Below the pieces are notes generated by a model. It searched no databases and was not told the DNA's origin. It saw only the letters and a list, made by a program, of their open reading frames with translations. From contig NC_079385.1 of NCBI RefSeq assembly GCF_021018895.1, positions 20,597,303-20,661,302 on the forward strand: 64,000 bases of DNA. The letters run 5' to 3'. Within the stretch, counting starts at the first letter, position 1; each line of letters opens with the position of its first letter. Shown here piece by piece: positions 63,586 through 64,000 of the stretch. This DNA is from Seriola aureovittata. Lineage: Eukaryota > Chordata > Actinopteri > Carangiformes > Carangidae. A program made the translations under genes and the position numbers.

Positions 63586-63653
63586 CTGGTGGGTTGAGGA
63601 CAGGAAGAGGAGGCGGTGTGAAGAGGAGGAGGGGTTGGGGGTGCGGGTCAGAG
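63586..63653 (-). promoter_or_regulatory. Candidate 3' splice site before kcna1 start
   Basis: On the coding strand, five bases before the ATG, the sequence reads CAACCCACCAG|GAAGGATG. The roughly 50 bases before it are almost all pyrimidine. A branch-point-like CTCTGAC lies at 63647-63653, and no AG occurs between it and the acceptor AG at 63586-63587. This fits a noncoding first exon spliced to a coding exon, as known for mammalian KCNA1. The donor would lie to the right, perhaps outside the window. Confidence 0.5.
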
Positions 63654-64000
63654 TGCAGAGGGTCCTAGTGAGACCGGGAGCTGTGCAGAGCCTCCCTCTC
63701 CATCATCATCTTCATCATCACCATCATCATCTCCGAGCTGAACATCTTCTTTATCTCAGCGATGCTTCATCCGTCACCTGGAACAGAGGGAATCAACCAG
63801 ATCCAGTCTTTAAAAAGACAAACAGATTCGTGTCATGTTCTCATCTGTAGAGCTTCCTGTTTGTCAGGAAGAGCAGCAGGAAAAAAAACATCTTGCAGTA
63901 CAGTACAGTAGCCTGTGCTGCATTTGCTGTATTTTTACCGCATTCATCAGTATTCAAGTTTGCAGTCCCGCTGCGCTCCCTCTCTGCGCACATCAGGACC
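63654..64000 (-). other. kcna1 upstream flank
   Basis: Gene-free to the right edge. It holds an interrupted (CAT)n run at 63701-63730 and a short GTACA-type repeat near 63897-63911. On the model of a spliced leader this would be intron or promoter. No first exon could be assigned. Confidence 0.4.

Overview
The window looks like teleost fish genomic DNA, most likely from a spiny-rayed (percomorph) species. It has vertebrate Shaker-type channel genes as single-exon reading frames, large gene-free intervals, and very many dinucleotide microsatellites. It also carries several short inverted-repeat transposon families, a decayed Tc1-like transposon and a decayed LINE fragment that resemble repeats common in fish genomes. 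Family names rest on recalled sequence patterns, not on a database search.

Only two protein-coding genes can be supported, both on the minus strand. At 62087-63580 lies a complete Kv1.1 channel (kcna1). At 26531-28249 lies a complete Kv1.5 channel (kcna5). Transcription runs from right to left, kcna1 first and kcna5 about 34 kb downstream. This is the same order and relative orientation as the mammalian KCNA6-KCNA1-KCNA5 cluster, so kcna6 would be expected past the right edge. Both proteins have the T1 tetramerisation domain, six membrane segments, the S4 arginine ladder, the TVGYGD filter, the S6 PVP hinge and a C-terminal PDZ ligand. They could co-assemble as voltage-gated K+ channel subunits. 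A 100-bp tract encoding S6 is 96 percent identical in DNA between the two genes, while flanking coding DNA is clearly more diverged.

Layout. 1-26 kb: gene-free, with MITE copies, including a nested hAT-like insertion, and some GC-richer stretches that could be regulatory. 26.5-29.4 kb: kcna5, its leader with two upstream ORFs, a (GA)33 tract and two repeat copies. 29.4-41 kb: a very dense microsatellite zone, with a 112-bp (TG)n array, a higher-order pentamer satellite and, at the end, a deleted Tc1-like element. 41-62 kb: gene-free, with further repeat copies, a 64-bp near-perfect palindrome and two CpG-rich promoter-like patches. 62-64 kb: kcna1 with a strong candidate 3' splice site just before its ATG. 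No tRNA, rRNA, CRISPR array or bacterial-type element was seen. Short ORFs elsewhere are repeat-derived or chance.
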